Below, one piece after another: positions 44,863 to 53,741 of a stretch of 64,000 bases of DNA. Source of the stretch: Formosa agariphila KMM 3901 (GTDB lineage Bacteria > Bacteroidota > Bacteroidia > Flavobacteriales > Flavobacteriaceae); contig NZ_HG315671.1 in assembly GCF_000723205.1 (NCBI RefSeq), forward strand, positions 1,337,351 through 1,401,350. Direction: 5' to 3'. Position numbers and translations under genes: made by a program. The notes below the pieces were generated by a model. It was not told where the DNA came from. It worked only from the letters and a program-made list of their open reading frames with translations, and did not search any database. How positions within the stretch are numbered: the stretch's first letter is position 1; each line of letters begins with the position of its first letter.

Positions 44863-46179
44863 TTAGTTAGAAGGTAAACGCGTAATTTTTGCACCTATAG
44901 CGCGTAATCTTTCGTCTATGTTTTCGTAACCACGATCTATTTGTTCTATATTATGTATGGTAGACGTACCTTTTGCAGATAAGGCTGCAATTAATAACGA
45001 AACACCAGCTCTAATATCTGGCGAAGTCATGGTTGTAGCTTTTAAGCTCGATTTAAAATCGTGACCAATAACTGTTGCACGATGCGGATCGCAAAGAATA
45101 ATTTTTGCACCCATATCGATTAATTTATCGACGAAGAATAAACGGCTTTCAAACATTTTCTGATGTATAAGTACACTTCCTCGTGCTTGTGTTGCCACAA
45201 CTAAAACGATACTTAATAAATCTGGAGTAAATCCAGGCCATGGCGCATCTGAAATAGTTAAAATAGAACCATCAATAAAACTCTGAATTTCGTAACCATC
45301 TGTATGTGCTGGAATATGAATATTGTCACCTTGTTGCTCAACAGTAATTCCTAATTTTCTAAATACATTTGGTATTTGACCTAAGTCGTTCCAACTCACA
45401 TTTTTTATGGTTAGTTCACTTTTTGTCATAGCGGCTAAACCAATCCAACTTCCTATTTCAATCATATCAGGAAGCATACGGTGTTCTGTTCCGCCTAATT
45501 CATCTACACCATCTATAATTAACATGTTAGAACCTACGCCGCTAATTTTAGCGCCCATACGGTTTAACATCTTACAAAGTTGTTGTAAATAAGGTTCGCA
45601 AGCTGCATTATATATAGTAGTTCGTCCTTCAGCTAAAACGGCTGCCATTACAATATTTGCTGTTCCAGTTACCGAAGCTTCATCAAGAAGCATATAAGTA
45701 CCTTTTAATTTTTTTGCTTCAACCCCGTAAAAGTGATCTTCTTTATTGTATCTAAAGTCGGCTCCTAAATTAATAAAGCCTTCAAAATGCGTATCTAATC
45801 TACGACGACCAATTTTATCGCCTCCAGGTTTAGGAATATATCCTTTTCCAAAACGAGCCAAAAGTGGACCTACAATCATGATAGAGCCACGCAAACCTTT
45901 TCCGTCTTCTTTAAAAGCTTCAGATTCTAAGTATTTTAAATTTACGTCGTCTGCTTTAAACGTATACGAGCCTTTACTTATTTTGTTCACTTTTACGCCT
46001 AGGTTGCGTAAAAGGTCTATCAGTTTATTAACATCAACAATATCTGGAATATTATTAATGGTAATTTCTTCTGCAGTTAAAAGCACTGCGCATAAAATTT
46101 GTAATGCTTCGTTTTTTGCGCCTTGTGGTTGGATACTGCCTTTTAATTGGTGTTGTCCTTCTATACTAAATGTTGCCAT
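44863..46179 (-). CDS. murA: UDP-N-acetylglucosamine 1-carboxyvinyltransferase (Asp-type MurA)
   Basis: A 438-residue enzyme of the first committed step of peptidoglycan synthesis, transferring enolpyruvyl from PEP to UDP-GlcNAc. The conserved Lys22 (AKNEAL) and the loop KPGGDKIGRRRLDTH are visible. At the loop position that is Cys115 in E. coli, this protein has Asp121 (PGGD). MurA with Asp at this site, as in Mycobacterium and Chlamydia, keeps activity but is not alkylated by fosfomycin. DIRAGVSLL and NIEQIDRGYENIDERL near the C-terminus are typical. The gene lies 5 bases behind the DUF4290 gene in one leftward transcript. Confidence 0.97.
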   Translation of the reverse strand: MATFSIEGQHQLKGSIQPQGAKNEALQILCAVLLTAEEITINNIPDIVDVNKLIDLLRNLGVKVNKISKGSYTFKADDVNLKYLESEAFKEDGKGLRGSIMIVGPLLARFGKGYIPKPGGDKIGRRRLDTHFEGFINLGADFRYNKEDHFYGVEAKKLKGTYMLLDEASVTGTANIVMAAVLAEGRTTIYNAACEPYLQQLCKMLNRMGAKISGVGSNMLIIDGVDELGGTEHRMLPDMIEIGSWIGLAAMTKSELTIKNVSWNDLGQIPNVFRKLGITVEQQGDNIHIPAHTDGYEIQSFIDGSILTISDAPWPGFTPDLLSIVLVVATQARGSVLIHQKMFESRLFFVDKLIDMGAKIILCDPHRATVIGHDFKSSLKATTMTSPDIRAGVSLLIAALSAKGTSTIHNIEQIDRGYENIDERLRAIGAKITRLPSN

Positions 46180-46184
46180 AGCTA

Positions 46185-46847
46185 TTAGTAGCGTTTTCTA
46201 TTATTACGGTTAGAATTTGTGTTTGTATTCTTTTTGTAAGTCTTTTTTGTATTCGAAGACGTGCTATATTTCTTTTTATTTCGCAATAAACTTGTTGCGT
46301 CAGAAAGGTCTTCGTCTGTATTTTTTAAATTGATTTTACCATCAGACAATTCATATAAATGATTAAAAATCACGTTATCGTCTACAGTATCTTTATTCCA
46401 ATTTAAAAAACATTTTTTCATGTGGTTTGCAATGGTGTAAATCAAGGCCTCTTTAAGTTCGCCTTCTTCCCAGGTATTTGCAACATCTATCATGGTTTTT
46501 ATATTGTTTCCGTAAAAACGATATTTAGGAAAATTTTGAGGATAAGCTAAAGAATCAGGTTTGCGTTCTAATATTTCCTTATCTGGATTTCCGTAAGGAG
46601 AATCTACATCTAATTCAAAATTAGCAATTATAAAAAGTTGATCCCAAAGTTTATGCTGAAAATCAGGGACGTCTCTAAGATGCGGTTGTAAATTACCCAT
46701 AACGGCAATAATAGCATTCGCTTCTTTATTTCTGTCGTCTCTGTTTTCTATAGTTTTGGCATGATTTACCATTTTTTGAAGATGTCTTCCATATTCAGGA
46801 ATAATCAAATGTTCACGCTCGGTGTTGTATTCTATGTTATCTATCAA
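46185..46847 (-). CDS. DUF4290 family protein
   Basis: A 220-residue soluble helical protein of the Bacteroidota family DUF4290. The conserved start YNTEREHLIIPEYGRHLQKM (split from what follows), the HLRDVPDFQHKLWDQLF block and AYPQNFPKYRFYG are visible. The last 35 residues are a basic low-complexity tail rich in Lys, Asn and Ser (KKTYKKNTNTNSNRNNRKR), suggesting nucleic-acid or ribosome contact. Function unknown. Its regular linkage to murA in this phylum hints at a cell-wall or growth role, which is inference only. Confidence 0.88.
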   Translation of the reverse strand: MIDNIEYNTEREHLIIPEYGRHLQKMVNHAKTIENRDDRNKEANAIIAVMGNLQPHLRDVPDFQHKLWDQLFIIANFELDVDSPYGNPDKEILERKPDSLAYPQNFPKYRFYGNNIKTMIDVANTWEEGELKEALIYTIANHMKKCFLNWNKDTVDDNVIFNHLYELSDGKINLKNTDEDLSDATSLLRNKKKYSTSSNTKKTYKKNTNTNSNRNNRKRY

Positions 46848-46911
46848 AATGTAAGTGTAGTATTAAAATGTGCACGAAGTAATTTATGCCTTCGCAAAAT
46901 ACAAAAAATAA

Positions 46912-47205
46912 TTAAAGACTGATAACACCTTCTACATTTTCTGTAACTTCTTTATATTTTTCGATAACAGTTTCAGGATCCTTCAATTTAACGCTAATAG
47001 ATATACTTGTGTATTTACCATTTTTAGAAGGTTGTGTTTTAATTACAGCCCCAAGATTATTAAATATCCCTTCAATTTCTGCTATTTTCTTAGGGTCAGA
47101 TTTTACTATAAATTTGTATAAATATTCAGCAGGCCATACTGTAGTATCGTATAATTGCGTTTTTAATTTATCGTAAAATTCGTTTGGATTTTGTGTTTCG
47201 CTCAT
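46912..47205 (-). CDS. DUF493 family protein
   Basis: A 97-residue protein of the DUF493 (YbeD-like) family with an ACT-like alpha/beta fold: EFYDKLKTQLYDTTVWPAEY, YKFIVKSDPKKIAEIEGIF and the ending YKEVTENVEGVISL. Members are presumed small regulatory proteins with no known ligand. It is the first gene of the leftward run DUF493-DUF4290-murA, 64 bases ahead of DUF4290, and is divergent from the ATPase gene. Confidence 0.9.
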   Translation of the reverse strand: MSETQNPNEFYDKLKTQLYDTTVWPAEYLYKFIVKSDPKKIAEIEGIFNNLGAVIKTQPSKNGKYTSISISVKLKDPETVIEKYKEVTENVEGVISL

Positions 47206-47295
47206 ATTTATTTTTTAAGTTGCTAAGATAGTATTTCGCTAGCATTTTTTATTTCTGATTAAAATCACGAATTTTACAACCAAAACCTTGCCAAA

Positions 47296-47838
47296 TTGAA
47301 GACGAAGAAAATTGTAATAACAGGAGGTCCCGGAACAGGAAAGTCATCTATTATTAATGAATTACAGAAAAAAGGGTACTCATGTTTAGAAGAAATATCT
47401 AGGCAAGTCACGCTGCAGGCCAGAGAAGAAGGGATAGAACAGATGTTTTTAACCGAACCCTTATTATTTAGCGAACGCCTTTTAAAAGGAAGAAAAGCTC
47501 AGTTTTACGAAGCAAATACTAGCATTCAACCTTGTGTTTTTTTAGATAGAGGCGTACACGACGTTTTGGCATACATGGATTTTATTGGTGATAAATATCC
47601 CGAAACGTTTAAAAACGTATGCGATTCTTTAGCATACGACCATATTTTTATTTTAAAACCGTGGAAAGAAATTTATAAAAGTGATGCTGTGCGTTACGAA
47701 AATTTTGAACAAGCGTTACAAATTCATGAATGTCTAGTAAATACTTACGAAGGGTTTAATTATACTTTAATTGATGTACCTTTTGATACCGTTGAAAATA
47801 GAGCCGATTATATTTTAAATGAAATAAAAACGCTGTAA
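47296..47838 (+). CDS. AAA_28/NadR-like P-loop ATPase, TTG start
   Basis: A 180-residue P-loop protein with Walker A GGPGTGKSS at residues 9-17 and the acidic residues of FLDRGVHDVLAYMDF near 83-98 as in kinase-like AAA_28 proteins. The pattern matches the NadR-kinase/TTD14-like group, which phosphorylate or bind small molecules. The substrate is unknown. The start must be TTG at 47296: no ATG or GTG precedes the P-loop in frame, and later starts would remove it. The stop abuts the recQ start with no spacer. Confidence 0.85.
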   Translation: MKTKKIVITGGPGTGKSSIINELQKKGYSCLEEISRQVTLQAREEGIEQMFLTEPLLFSERLLKGRKAQFYEANTSIQPCVFLDRGVHDVLAYMDFIGDKYPETFKNVCDSLAYDHIFILKPWKEIYKSDAVRYENFEQALQIHECLVNTYEGFNYTLIDVPFDTVENRADYILNEIKTL

Positions 47839-49752
47839 ATGCAGCATCCTGTAAAGATATTAGAGCAGTATTGGAATTTTACAGAATTTCGACCGTTTCA
47901 AGAAGATGCTATTCAAGCAGCTCTTGATGGGGAAGATGTTTTTGTTTTAATGCCTACTGGAGGCGGAAAATCGATGTGTTTTCAAATTCCAGCATTAGCT
48001 AAAGAGGGGATTTGTATTGTAATATCTCCGCTTGTTGCACTTATGAAAAATCAAGTGCAAGTATTACAGGATAAAGGCATCAAGGCAATGGCATTAACTA
48101 GCGGGCTTTCATACAGTCAGCTAGACACTATGCTAGATAATTGCATTTACGGGAAGTATAAATTCTTGTACATTTCTCCAGAACGTTTACAACAGGAATT
48201 GGTACAAGAACGCATTAGGCAAATGAATGTAAATTTAATTGCTATAGACGAAGCGCATTGTATTTCGCAATGGGGAAATGATTTTAGACCGGCTTATAAA
48301 AATATTACCATTTTACGCGAATTGCACCCTATGGTAAATTGTATGGCATTAACAGCATCGGCAACACCTTTGGTGGTCGAAGATATTGTTACAGAACTCG
48401 ATTTTCTTAAGCCTAAAATTTTTAAACAATCTTTTTTTAGACCAAATTTAGCCTATATGGTATTTCATGAAGATGATAAATATTATCGGATTGAAACCAT
48501 TTTAAGAAAGTATTCCAATTCGTCTATTATATATGTAAGAAGCCGAAAACTAACCTTAGAGATTGCTAATTTTTTAGAAAAAAAAGGTATAAAAGCATCA
48601 TCTTTTCATGGCGGATTAAGTAATGCTGAAAAAGATGAACGTTTAAACGATTGGCTAGCTAATAAAATGCAAGTTATGGTGGCTACCAACGCGTTTGGAA
48701 TGGGTATTGACAAGCCTGATGTTAAAACGGTAATTCATCTTAACTTACCAGAAAGTTTAGAAAGTTATTTTCAAGAAGCAGGTCGTGCTGGCCGAAATGG
48801 GGAAAAAGCATTTGCTGTAATATTGAAAAATAAAAGCGATGACGAACTCGTTAAAAATCAGTTTTTAGATGTTTTACCGAGTATAGATTTTATTAAGCAA
48901 GTTTATAGGAAACTTTCAAATTTTTGTCAGATTTCTTACGGAGAAGGTGCATTAACAACTCACGATTTTAATTTTAATCAGTTTTGTAAAGCTTATAAAT
49001 TTAATGGCGTTTTGGCATATAATGCACTTCAAATTTTAGACCGAACAAGTATAATTACTTTAACAAAACAATTTCAGAATAAGACATTGGTGCAATTTGT
49101 TATTTCTAACGCAGCGTTGTTTCATTATTTAGATACGCACACCGAGTTGCAACTTATTGTAAAGTCGTTATTAAGGACTTATGGAGGAATTTTTGAACAT
49201 GCAACCAAAATAAATACAACCTTAGTTTCAGAAAAAGCATCCATTCAAGAACAGGTATTAATGCGAGCGTTAAATACTTTAGAGAAAGATGAAATTATTG
49301 TCTTACAACAAACAAAAACCGATGCGCAAGTAACGTTTATAGAGCCAAGAGAAGACGATAAAACAATAAATAGAATTGCAAATGTTATTGAACAGCAAAA
49401 TAGTTTAAAACGCAAACAAGTACAAAGTGTCTTAGATTATGTAGATAATGATAGCGTTTGTAAAACAATTCAATTATTAAATTATTTTGGAGAGAAAGAT
49501 GTAAAACCTTGTGGTGTATGTTCGGTTTGTATTGGAGCAGTAAAGACTTTAAAAAAGCCGAACCCCATAGATTTTACAGTTTTAAGAAAACAAATTATTA
49601 TGCACTTAGAACACGGTGATTTAACATCGAGAGCATTAGCTTCTGCTGTAAATTGTACAGAAGCCGATGTATTAAGTGTGTTAAAATTATTATTAGAGCA
49701 TCAAATTATTTCCATCACCAAAACAAATACGTATAAATTATATCATACTTAA
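47839..49752 (+). CDS. recQ: RecQ-family ATP-dependent DNA helicase
   Basis: A 637-residue 3'-5' helicase of recombination and fork repair. Walker A is TGGGKS at 40-45 (LMPTGGGKSMCFQIP), motif II DEAH in AIDEAHCISQWGNDFRP, motif VI QEAGRAGRNG. The RecQ-Ct zinc site has Cys in CKTIQLLNYFG and KPCGVCSVC. After that comes a winged-helix-like tail. No HRDC domain is evident, making it shorter than a full RecQ plus HRDC. It starts directly at the stop of the ATPase gene, and fmt follows after 40 bases. Confidence 0.94.
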   Translation: MQHPVKILEQYWNFTEFRPFQEDAIQAALDGEDVFVLMPTGGGKSMCFQIPALAKEGICIVISPLVALMKNQVQVLQDKGIKAMALTSGLSYSQLDTMLDNCIYGKYKFLYISPERLQQELVQERIRQMNVNLIAIDEAHCISQWGNDFRPAYKNITILRELHPMVNCMALTASATPLVVEDIVTELDFLKPKIFKQSFFRPNLAYMVFHEDDKYYRIETILRKYSNSSIIYVRSRKLTLEIANFLEKKGIKASSFHGGLSNAEKDERLNDWLANKMQVMVATNAFGMGIDKPDVKTVIHLNLPESLESYFQEAGRAGRNGEKAFAVILKNKSDDELVKNQFLDVLPSIDFIKQVYRKLSNFCQISYGEGALTTHDFNFNQFCKAYKFNGVLAYNALQILDRTSIITLTKQFQNKTLVQFVISNAALFHYLDTHTELQLIVKSLLRTYGGIFEHATKINTTLVSEKASIQEQVLMRALNTLEKDEIIVLQQTKTDAQVTFIEPREDDKTINRIANVIEQQNSLKRKQVQSVLDYVDNDSVCKTIQLLNYFGEKDVKPCGVCSVCIGAVKTLKKPNPIDFTVLRKQIIMHLEHGDLTSRALASAVNCTEADVLSVLKLLLEHQIISITKTNTYKLYHT

Positions 49753-49792
49753 ACATAGTTTTAAGACGATGTCATTTCAAAATATATAAAAA

Positions 49793-50740
49793 ATGAAACC
49801 ATTAAATATTGTATTCATGGGAACGCCAGATTTTGCGGTTTCCACTTTAAAAATATTAGTAGAAAATAACTGTAATATAGTAGGAGTAATTACAGCTCCA
49901 GATAAACCAGCAGGTCGCGGACGAAAATTAAACGAAAGTGCTGTAAAACAATATGCCGTATCTCAAGATTTAAAGATATTACAGCCAACAAATTTAAAAG
50001 ATGAAGCTTTTTTAGATGAGTTAAAAGCACTAAACGCGAATTTAAATGTTGTTGTTGCGTTTAGAATGTTACCGAAAGTGGTTTGGGATATGCCAGAATT
50101 AGGTACTTTTAATTTACATGCGTCACTACTTCCAAACTATAGAGGTGCCGCGCCAATTAATTGGGCGATTATTAATGGTGAAACAAAAACTGGAGTGTCT
50201 ACATTCTTTATCGATGAAGAAATTGACACTGGTGAAATGATTCAGCAAGAAGAAATAGAAATTGGAGCAAACGAAAATGCAGGACAATTACATGATAAAT
50301 TAATGCATTTAGGAAGCGAGTTAGTTTTAAAGACCGTAAAAGAGTTAGAAAAAGGTCCCGTTAAAACGACGCCGCAAATAGAAAATTCAAATTTAAAAAC
50401 TGCATATAAACTTAACAGAGACAATTGCAAAATAGATTGGTCGGCTTCAATTACAGATATTCATAATAAAATTCGAGGCTTGAGTCCGTATCCAGCGGCG
50501 TGGTGTGTATTAGAAAATGGAGAAGAAGCTTTAGATGTTAAAATTTATGAAGCGACTATGGAAGATGAAGCACATGATTTTGAAATTGGTTCTATTCAGA
50601 ATACTAAAAAAGAGATTAAGGTTGCTGTAGAAAACGGATTTATAAATATTGGTTTTATGAAACTTCCTGGAAAACGAAACATGGCAGCAAAAGACCTCTT
50701 AAATGGGTATGAATTTAAAACAGGGGCAAAAATGCTGTAA
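49793..50740 (+). CDS. fmt: methionyl-tRNA formyltransferase
   Basis: A 315-residue enzyme that formylates initiator Met-tRNA with 10-formyl-THF. The N-terminal formyltransferase domain shows VFMGTPDFAV, the N/H/D catalytic set in FNLHASLLPNYRGAAPI, and the loop TGVSTFFIDEEIDTGEMI. The C-terminal domain binds tRNA (IRGLSPYPAAWCVLENGE). Normal length. Likely last gene of the run ATPase-recQ-fmt. Confidence 0.97.
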   Translation: MKPLNIVFMGTPDFAVSTLKILVENNCNIVGVITAPDKPAGRGRKLNESAVKQYAVSQDLKILQPTNLKDEAFLDELKALNANLNVVVAFRMLPKVVWDMPELGTFNLHASLLPNYRGAAPINWAIINGETKTGVSTFFIDEEIDTGEMIQQEEIEIGANENAGQLHDKLMHLGSELVLKTVKELEKGPVKTTPQIENSNLKTAYKLNRDNCKIDWSASITDIHNKIRGLSPYPAAWCVLENGEEALDVKIYEATMEDEAHDFEIGSIQNTKKEIKVAVENGFINIGFMKLPGKRNMAAKDLLNGYEFKTGAKML

Positions 50741-50844
50741 ACCCTTATTATAGCTCGTTTTAGCAAAAAAACGATGAAATGCATATGCGTTATCAACAAA
50801 TGGACGAAGTTATTAACAAATAGGCGTGTTTCCCTTGCTATAAC

Positions 50845-50874
50845 TTGCGTAGTTGACTAATCCGTATAAATTTG
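50845..50874 (+). promoter_or_regulatory. promoter of HU gene
   Basis: TTG (50845-50847), a 19-base spacer and TAAATTTG (50867-50874) fit the Bacteroidota consensus. The predicted transcription start near 50881 lies 47 bases upstream of the ATG at 50928. Confidence 0.7.
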
Positions 50875-50927
50875 TAATAGGATTTAAAAGTTTAACCAAC
50901 GATTTATTAATAATTAAAATTAAAATT

Positions 50928-51200
50928 ATGAACAAAACAGATTTAATCGATGCAATGGCAGAACAAGCTGGCATTTCAAAAGCAGCAGCTAAAAAAGCAT
51001 TAGAAGGAGCACTTACAGAAATAGGAAGCGCTTTAAAAGACGGTAAAAGAGTTTCTTTAGTAGGATTTGGTTCTTTTTCAGTTTCTGAAAGAGCAGCAAG
51101 AGAAGGAAGAAACCCACAAACAGGAAAAACAATTCAAATTGCAGCAAAAAATGTTGTAAAGTTTAAAGCAGGTTCTGAATTATCAGGTGCTGTAAACTAA
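50928..51200 (+). CDS. HU family DNA-binding protein
   Basis: A 90-residue histone-like protein that bends DNA and compacts the nucleoid as a dimer. The sequence MNKTDLIDAMAEQAGISKAAAKKALEG is the usual HU start (shown in full to residue 27 only by family), and GFGSFSVSERAAREGRNPQTG forms the DNA-binding arm with the intercalating Pro (NPQTG). An in-frame GTG further upstream would add 25 residues, but the promoter lies there, so the ATG at 50928 is right. A strong terminator follows. Confidence 0.96.
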   Translation: MNKTDLIDAMAEQAGISKAAAKKALEGALTEIGSALKDGKRVSLVGFGSFSVSERAAREGRNPQTGKTIQIAAKNVVKFKAGSELSGAVN

Positions 51201-51224
51201 TTAGTTACTCCATACATCATATCT

Positions 51225-51253
51225 AAAGCCTTCTATTTATAGAAGGCTTTTTT
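51225..51253 (+). terminator. terminator after HU gene
   Basis: Eleven-base perfect stem AAAGCCTTCTA with loop TTTA and a T run. Confidence 0.92.
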
Positions 51254-51323
51254 ATTATATTTTAATCAAATATTGGATTTTAACAAAAATAATATTAGAT
51301 TTAGTTATAAATTCCTATGAAAT

Positions 51324-51884
51324 ATGATTACAATTAAACCAAAAAAGGGTAATTTGTTAATCGCAGAACCATCTATTATAGGAGATGTGTCCTTTAATCG
51401 ATCAATAGTTTTGTTGGCAGATTATACAACAGATGGCTCTATAGGTTTTATTTTAAATAAGCCTTTAGATTACACAATTAAAGACCTAATTCCAGAACTA
51501 GACGCCCATTTTAAAGTGTATAATGGCGGACCAGTAGAGCATGATAATCTGTATTTTATTCATAAAGTACCAGAATTAATTCCAGACAGCATTGAGATTT
51601 CCTTAGGTATTTACTGGGGTGGCGATTTTAATGTGGTTGCAGATCTTATTGCAAATAAAGAAATAGAAGAAAAAGATATTAGATTCTTTTTAGGCTATTC
51701 TGGATGGGATAGTAACCAATTAGACGAAGAATTAAATGTTAATTCTTGGGTCGTTACAGAAAATGTATACCAAAAAGATATAATCGAAAAGGATTATGAA
51801 TCGTTTTGGAAAGAAAAAATGCTAGAATTTGGTGGCGAATATAGTATTTGGTCTAATGCACCCGAAAATCCGAGTTATAATTAA
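51324..51884 (+). CDS. YqgE/AlgH family protein
   Basis: A 186-residue protein of the YqgE/AlgH family (DUF179). Hallmarks are GNLLIAEPSIIGDVSFNRSIVLL at the N-terminus (family start), GSIGFILNKPL, VYNGGPVEHDNLYFIH and FFLGYSGWDSNQLDEEL. It is soluble and cytoplasmic. The biochemical role is not established; AlgH in Pseudomonas was linked to alginate control, which does not transfer safely. It ends in a 4-base overlap with the convergent aminotransferase gene. Confidence 0.95.
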   Translation: MITIKPKKGNLLIAEPSIIGDVSFNRSIVLLADYTTDGSIGFILNKPLDYTIKDLIPELDAHFKVYNGGPVEHDNLYFIHKVPELIPDSIEISLGIYWGGDFNVVADLIANKEIEEKDIRFFLGYSGWDSNQLDEELNVNSWVVTENVYQKDIIEKDYESFWKEKMLEFGGEYSIWSNAPENPSYN

Positions 51885-52723
51885 CTCAATCTTATTTTTA
51901 CATTTAATTTCTGTATAAGTAGTTTTGAAACCGTACTTGTAAATGTCTTCTTGCGGTATTTCGAAACGGGTTGAATTCCCACAATTGCGTTACTAATAAA
52001 GATTTCATCAGCCTTTTGAAGCTCAAATGCAGAAATCGATTCTTCAATCAATTCGTATTCTGGAATCTCAGTAATGATTTCAATAAGTTGCTTGCGCATA
52101 ATTCCTTTTAAGCATCCATCGCTTAGTGGGGCAGTTTTAATAACATTGCCTTTAACCACAAATACATTTCCATTTAAAGCCTCTACAACGTTTTTATTTG
52201 TATTAAGAGTTAAACAGTTGTGTAAATTATTTTCTTTAGCATAGATGCTTCCAACAACGTTTAATACTTTATTATTGGTCTTTAATGTAGATAGTAGGCT
52301 AGGAGAGATGTAATAATCTTTAAATAAATCTACTTCATAATGATCTTCAGAAACTAAATAAAAATCGCTATTTAAAGGTTTTACATCAATTATAAAACTA
52401 TTGTCATTTGTGTCAGGTAAATATAATCCACCTTCATTTCTAAATACAGTAAGTTTAACGCGAGCAGAAGCATCGGTTAACCCATTTGCTGCTAGTGTGT
52501 TTTTAATTTCGCTTTCAAGAAATTCCATATTAAAATGCATTGGAATTTCCATACGTAAAATACGCATAGAAGCCATTAGTCTAAAGTAATGGTCTTCCCA
52601 AAACAAGATTTTTCCATAAGAAGTTTTTATGGTTTCAAAAAGCGCATCACCGTAGGCGAACCCTCTATTGTTTGAACTTAATATTGATTTACTATCTTGA
52701 ATTGTACCGTTAAAATTAATCAT
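51881..52723 (-). CDS. class IV aminotransferase / aminodeoxychorismate lyase-like
   Basis: A 280-residue PLP fold-type IV protein. Visible are RGFAYGDALFETIK with the substrate loop, the region SLLSTLKTNNKVLNVVGSIYAKE with the Lys (LKTNNKV) that binds PLP, and LKGIMRKQLIEI. The C-terminal IFISNAIVGIQPV is typical of PabC/IlvE relatives. It is closer in length to PabC (aminodeoxychorismate lyase of folate synthesis) than to IlvE, but I cannot decide. It starts directly after a terminator-like hairpin with a T run. Confidence 0.88.
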   Translation of the reverse strand: MINFNGTIQDSKSILSSNNRGFAYGDALFETIKTSYGKILFWEDHYFRLMASMRILRMEIPMHFNMEFLESEIKNTLAANGLTDASARVKLTVFRNEGGLYLPDTNDNSFIIDVKPLNSDFYLVSEDHYEVDLFKDYYISPSLLSTLKTNNKVLNVVGSIYAKENNLHNCLTLNTNKNVVEALNGNVFVVKGNVIKTAPLSDGCLKGIMRKQLIEIITEIPEYELIEESISAFELQKADEIFISNAIVGIQPVSKYRKKTFTSTVSKLLIQKLNVKIRLS

Positions 52724-52730
52724 AAAAAAT

Positions 52731-52757
52731 GCCCGAAATAGATTTCGGGCAAATATA
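52731..52757 (-). promoter_or_regulatory. hairpin and -7 box overlapping the aminotransferase start
   Basis: On the minus strand TATATTTG (52757-52750) is a perfect -7 box. Its last G starts a hairpin of nine-base arms GCCCGAAAT and ATTTCGGGC (52750-52731), which is followed by ATTTTTT and the ATG at 52723. It ends the START-like transcript. It may also influence the aminotransferase mRNA, whose predicted start would fall inside the hairpin. Confidence 0.6.
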
Positions 52758-52779
52758 CTTTAAAATATGTAAAAATCGA

Positions 52780-53166
52780 TTATGCTGAGCCTAAGACCTG
52801 TTTTAAATCTGAAATTTGGTTTTCCCAAAGCATTTTGGTTTCATCTATTTCATCTTCTTCAGAAAAATCGACAACGATTAGAGAAACATCTTTAGTAATT
52901 TCATCGACTTGAATACGAAGTTCGAAGAAATAAGGATCGTCTTCGTCGTGTAACCATCTGAATTTTATGCGTTCACCACTTTTTTTACTTAATACTTTAG
53001 CTTGCTCTTCTGCGCCATCCCAAATAAATTTGAAAAGCTCACCTCTAGAGTTTACGTTATCGGCAAACCATTCAGATAATCCTGAAGGGGTAGAAATATA
53101 AGTGTATAATAGGGCTGGTGATGCTTTTATCGGAAATTCAAGTTCGAATTTTATTTTATCTTCCAT
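52780..53166 (-). CDS. START-like domain protein
   Basis: A 128-residue single-domain protein of the START/AHSA1-like superfamily: KIKFELEFPIKASPALLYTYIS, the family's SGLSEWFADNV, then beta strands (FELRIQVDEITKDVSLIVVDF) and a long C-terminal helix (TKMLWENQISDLKQVLGSA). The fold makes a hydrophobic cavity; the ligand is unknown. I use the ATG at 53166. A TTG four codons upstream is less likely. Single gene read toward the aminotransferase, ending 30 bases before the hairpin there. Confidence 0.88.
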   Translation of the reverse strand: MEDKIKFELEFPIKASPALLYTYISTPSGLSEWFADNVNSRGELFKFIWDGAEEQAKVLSKKSGERIKFRWLHDEDDPYFFELRIQVDEITKDVSLIVVDFSEEDEIDETKMLWENQISDLKQVLGSA

Positions 53167-53256
53167 GTGTTCAATCAAAAAATTATTGGCTCAATATATA
53201 CATTAATTACATACTTTCTAGATAAATTAAATAAAAAATAATTTTTAGTAAAAATG

Positions 53257-53287
53257 TTTGTGTACTTTGAAATAGTTGTTATATTTG
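53257..53287 (+). promoter_or_regulatory. promoter of tRNA-Met
   Basis: TTTG (53257-53260), a 19-base spacer and TATATTTG (53280-53287) match the consensus in full, 14 bases before the tRNA 5' end. Confidence 0.8.
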
Positions 53288-53301
53288 CACCCTCAAAATA
53301 T

Positions 53302-53375
53302 GGCGAGGTAGCTCAGTTGGTTAGAGCGTTGGATTCATAACCCAGAGGTCACGAGTTCAAATCTCGTTCTCGCTA
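53302..53375 (+). tRNA. tRNA-Met (CAT)
   Basis: A full cloverleaf of 74 bases: acceptor GGCGAGG with TCTCGCT (G-U pairs at both ends), D-arm GCTC/GAGC, anticodon loop TTCATAA with anticodon CAT, and T-arm ACGAG/CTCGT with loop TTCAAAT. CCA is not encoded. The 5' acceptor sequence matches elongator tRNA-Met of Bacteroidota rather than initiator or tRNA-Ile2. The anticodon stem has one A-C mismatch next to the loop. Confidence 0.95.
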
Positions 53376-53386
53376 CTAGATTTTAT

Positions 53387-53420
53387 AAGGCTTCACAGAA
53401 ATGTGAAGCCTTTCTTTTTT
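53387..53420 (+). terminator. terminator after tRNA-Met
   Basis: Eleven-base stem AAGGCTTCACA with its complement, a 4-base loop and a T-rich tail. Confidence 0.88.
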
Positions 53421-53741
53421 TTATATATTACAGAATACGACCTTTTTTGATGTTGGTTTAAATAACGAATGTACTAATAACCGCTACTCACTTCACAATC
53501 TGATAAAAACTTCATTTAGAGAAAATTTGTGCTGTACAAAAGTCTTGAACACTATATCAAGGTTTACTTTTTCCTGGATATTTTTTTATTCGGAATTTCT
53601 TTATAGATATAATTGAGGAATTCTAGATTTTACAAGAAATTGATTTCAGTACTATGCAATGAATAAAATAAAAATTGAGATTTTATGGTATTCAAATTAA
53701 ATTCAGTACTAGGGTATAAAACAAAAGTTGTTTTTTATTTA
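53421..53741. other. intergenic stretch before the ribB promoter
   Basis: About 320 AT-rich bases. I see no gene, no RNA structure and in particular no FMN (RFN) riboswitch ahead of ribB. Confidence 0.6.

Noticed and set aside
53302-53375. tRNA gene as an integration site for the downstream accessory region
   Set aside because: No integrase gene and no repeat of the tRNA 3' end were found to 64000.
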